Source: Bradyrhizobium tropiciagri (GTDB lineage: Bacteria > Pseudomonadota > Alphaproteobacteria > Rhizobiales > Xanthobacteraceae). From it: a stretch of DNA of 64,000 nt. Below, one piece after another: positions 62,027-64,000 of the stretch; position 1 is the first letter of the stretch; each line of letters opens with the position of its first letter. A model generated the notes under the pieces. It worked only from the letters and a program-made list of their open reading frames with translations, did not search any database and had not been told where the DNA came from. The stretch is taken from NCBI RefSeq assembly GCF_018130545.1, contig NZ_JAFCKF010000010.1:234322-298321 (forward strand), read 5' to 3'. The position numbers and the translations under genes are program-made.

Positions 62027-64000
62027 TCAATGTTGCGGCTTGGTCAGAAACGCCTCTTCAGTCCAGCGCCCACCCCGCGCGTCGGCCGTAATGAATTGCC
62101 CGCCGGTGCCGTGGTGGCCCGCCATGCACTGGTTCAGCAGCGCGAAGCTCCGATCCGCCGAGGCGGCCGTGTGCGTGGTCGTCGTTGGCCGCGGATCCGT
62201 CACCGTGATGCTCTGCGAGGCAGACGTCGTGACGGTACCCGTGGTGGGGTCAGTCCCGGTTGCCTTGATCGTCAGCGTGGCAACCGGATGGCCGCCGCCC
62301 CGGTAGTTCGACTGCAACGTCAATCCGCTCTCGACCTGGGCTGCGGTCAGCGTGATGTTGCTGCCCTTGTACGTTCGGCCATCGAGATTGTCGGTGATGG
62401 TCTCGTATTTGGGCAATCCCGTGATATTGACGGTCACGGCATCATTGGGATCAGTGGTCGTCACCTTGACACCGAGGTCGACGGTCCCGCCCCTCCCAGC
62501 CACCGTCAGCGAGGTATCCGCGATCTCGAGCACCGGTGCGACGGGTCTCGTCGGACTACCTGACGTTGACGGCGCCGTTGGGCTGGTCGGGTCGATCTGA
62601 AGACCGGCGAACGTCTTGACCGCGCCGGCAAGGCTCGCAGCGACACCGCTGGCGTCGCTGATGCTCGCGCCACCCGCGAGGTTGACCCCGGTAATGGCAA
62701 GGGCAGACGTCGCCGTGTTGGTCGAGGCAACCGTCGTTCGGAAGGTGAGCGTGCCGGTCCCCGAGCCGCTGACATAGGAGGCGGTGCTGCCGTCGTTGAG
62801 CGACAGTGTCGGGGTGCCAGTCACATTCACAGCTTCGTTGAAGCCGAGCGTGAATGTGACGGTGTCCCCAATATGCTCGATCCCCGTCCCCGGCGAGGCC
62901 GCGACCTGGCTCACCACCGGCTGGACCGTTGGCAGGGTCGACGTCGGTGGCGCAGCGCTCGTCGGGCTGATCTGGAGACCAGCGAACGTCTTCACCGCAC
63001 CGGCAAAAGTAGCGGCCACACCGCTTGCATCGCTGATGCTCGCGCCGCCCGCAAGGGTGACCCCGGTAATCGCAAGGGCCGACGTCGCCGTATTGGTCGA
63101 CGCCACGGTCGTTCGGAAGGTGAGCGTGCTGGTCCCCGAACCGCTGACATAGGACGCCGTGCTGCCGTCGTTGAGCGTCAATGCCGGGGTACCGGCGACG
63201 TTCACTGCCTCGTTGAACCCGAGCGTAAACGTAACGGTATCGCCAACATGTTCGATACCGGTCCCCGGCGATGCCGCAACCTGAGTGACCGTCGGCACGA
63301 CCGACGGCGTGGTCGGCTGCGTCGTCGCCGGCGGGGTTGTAGCAGAGACATTCGCGCCAGTGACGGTGTTGCCGCTGCCGGCTGCCTGATAGAGTTGGAT
63401 CTCGTCGATCTGCATCGCCATCGACGCGGGCGTCGAACTGTCGAGTGCCGTATGCCAGCCGGCTGCGCTCGAATTCGCGACCTGATTGCTCATGATCAGC
63501 TGCATCGGCTCGTTCGGAATCGGGACCTGCGCGCTGGTCACCGTCGCGATCTGCTTCCCGTCGAGATACCAGGTGATCGATTTGCCCGGCACCCAGTTGA
63601 TGCCGTAGGTGTGGAAGCCGGCGGTGAGGTCGATGCCGGTATTGACGGTGCCGCCGACCGTCCCCGACGGCGTGTGAAGATGCCAGGTGAAGGCCTGGTT
63701 TGCCGGCCCGTTACCGGTGTATCCTCCCTCCTGGATATCGATCTCGAAATTGTCGCCGCTGCTCGAACCCGCGCCGGGCATCAGCCACAGCCCCGGCCAG
63801 GCACCATCGCCGCTCGGCGCCTTCATGCTGATCTGGAGGTAGCCGCCATCAAATTCGAGCTTGCCATAGCTGCTGACGGCGCCGGACGTGATCGGAAACG
63901 ACTGCGCCGTGCCCTGATTCATGCCGGTGACATTCTGCCTGATCGCCGTGAGATCCAGGACCCCGTTATTCACGGTCACCTGGCTCGGCATGTCGTAATC
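62027..64000 (-). CDS. GH16-like secreted glycanase with Ig-like repeats, 5' end missing
   Basis: The reading frame runs off the window at 64000. The visible N-terminal part has a GH16 active-site motif (FEIDIQEGG; two Glu and an Asp) and the fold's GLWLMPGAG and YGINWVPGKSITWYLDGK strands. Two ~125-residue Ig-like repeats follow (VAASPGTGIEHVGDTVTFTL, then VAASPGTGIEHIGDTVTFTL) and a strand-rich C-terminus without classical Cys. GH16 enzymes cut beta-glucans or similar polysaccharides. It is adjacent and parallel to a type I exporter operon with no other obvious cargo, so it is the probable secreted substrate. Confidence 0.85.
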   Translation of the reverse strand, partial: DYDMPSQVTVNNGVLDLTAIRQNVTGMNQGTAQSFPITSGAVSSYGKLEFDGGYLQISMKAPSGDGAWPGLWLMPGAGSSSGDNFEIDIQEGGYTGNGPANQAFTWHLHTPSGTVGGTVNTGIDLTAGFHTYGINWVPGKSITWYLDGKQIATVTSAQVPIPNEPMQLIMSNQVANSSAAGWHTALDSSTPASMAMQIDEIQLYQAAGSGNTVTGANVSATTPPATTQPTTPSVVPTVTQVAASPGTGIEHVGDTVTFTLGFNEAVNVAGTPALTLNDGSTASYVSGSGTSTLTFRTTVASTNTATSALAITGVTLAGGASISDASGVAATFAGAVKTFAGLQISPTSAAPPTSTLPTVQPVVSQVAASPGTGIEHIGDTVTFTLGFNEAVNVTGTPTLSLNDGSTASYVSGSGTGTLTFRTTVASTNTATSALAITGVNLAGGASISDASGVAASLAGAVKTFAGLQIDPTSPTAPSTSGSPTRPVAPVLEIADTSLTVAGRGGTVDLGVKVTTTDPNDAVTVNITGLPKYETITDNLDGRTYKGSNITLTAAQVESGLTLQSNYRGGGHPVATLTIKATGTDPTTGTVTTSASQSITVTDPRPTTTTHTAASADRSFALLNQCMAGHHGTGGQFITADARGGRWTEEAFLTKPQH
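62570..63310 (-). repeat. Two tandem ~375-bp repeats encoding Ig-like domains
   Basis: The two units (roughly 62570-62935 and 62940-63310) are highly similar at DNA level, encoding matching VTFTLGFNEAVNV, SYVSGSGT and TNTATSALAITGV segments. Near-identity suggests recent duplication or gene conversion and makes copy-number change likely. Confidence 0.8.

Overview
The window is GC-rich, densely coded alphaproteobacterial chromosome, most likely Bradyrhizobium or a close relative. This rests on recognisable protein families, FixJ/FixK-type regulators, TTGA-N6-TCAA boxes and Rhizobiales-style palindromic repeats. No rRNA, intact tRNA, integrase, insertion sequence or CRISPR array was seen.

Region 1 (1-10.5 kb) is a catabolic block. 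It has a VanB-type reductase (cut by the window edge), a Rieske ring-hydroxylating oxygenase, an orphan HicB-like protein and a divergent MarR regulator. Next comes a CoA/beta-oxidation set around a FadR/GntR regulator: family III CoA-transferase, double-length acyl-CoA dehydrogenase, enoyl-CoA hydratase, a second acyl-CoA dehydrogenase and a Liv-type periplasmic binding protein. The substrate cannot be named; an aromatic or cyclic acid is likely.

Region 2 (10.9-41 kb) is the most striking part. I find ten 14-bp FNR/FixK-type boxes (TTGA-N6-TCAA) plus one near-match, almost all 55-120 bp upstream of start codons. They precede nearly every transcription unit: aspartate 4-decarboxylase with two tandem AspT antiporters; a universal stress protein with two HdeA/B-like acid chaperones; a DUF3300-DUF2950-DUF1134-like operon; a membrane-fusion/TAXI operon; a PPK2 polyphosphate kinase; a large Orn/Lys/Arg decarboxylase; SulP; an alpha/beta hydrolase with an IalB-like protein; an AI-2E permease with a K+ channel; and a Gly/Tyr/Trp-rich secreted protein. 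The same stretch encodes a FixK-like activator, a FixJ-like response regulator, a CheY-like receiver and a histidine kinase with an ABC-substrate-binding sensor domain. I read this as a self-contained low-oxygen and acid/envelope-stress regulon island.

Region 3 (41-42.6 kb) is a decayed junction: a 5' stub of an N-acyl-homoserine-lactonase-like gene beside a carboxymuconolactone decarboxylase, and a frameshifted TetR remnant.

Region 4 (42.6-55.4 kb) is a carbohydrate or polyol uptake and catabolism locus controlled by a SorC-type regulator. A Tat-exported binding protein, two permeases, an ATPase, an FGGY kinase, a HAD phosphatase and a GMC oxidoreductase lie on one strand. A glycerol-1-phosphate-dehydrogenase-like enzyme, an SDR and a class II aldolase diverge from them.

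Region 5 (55.5-64 kb) holds two LuxR-type regulators (one with a degenerate receiver) and a type I secretion operon. Its ABC exporter carries two tandem, catalytically dead C39-like domains. Next to it is a GH16-like glycanase with Ig-like repeats that runs off the window and is the probable cargo.
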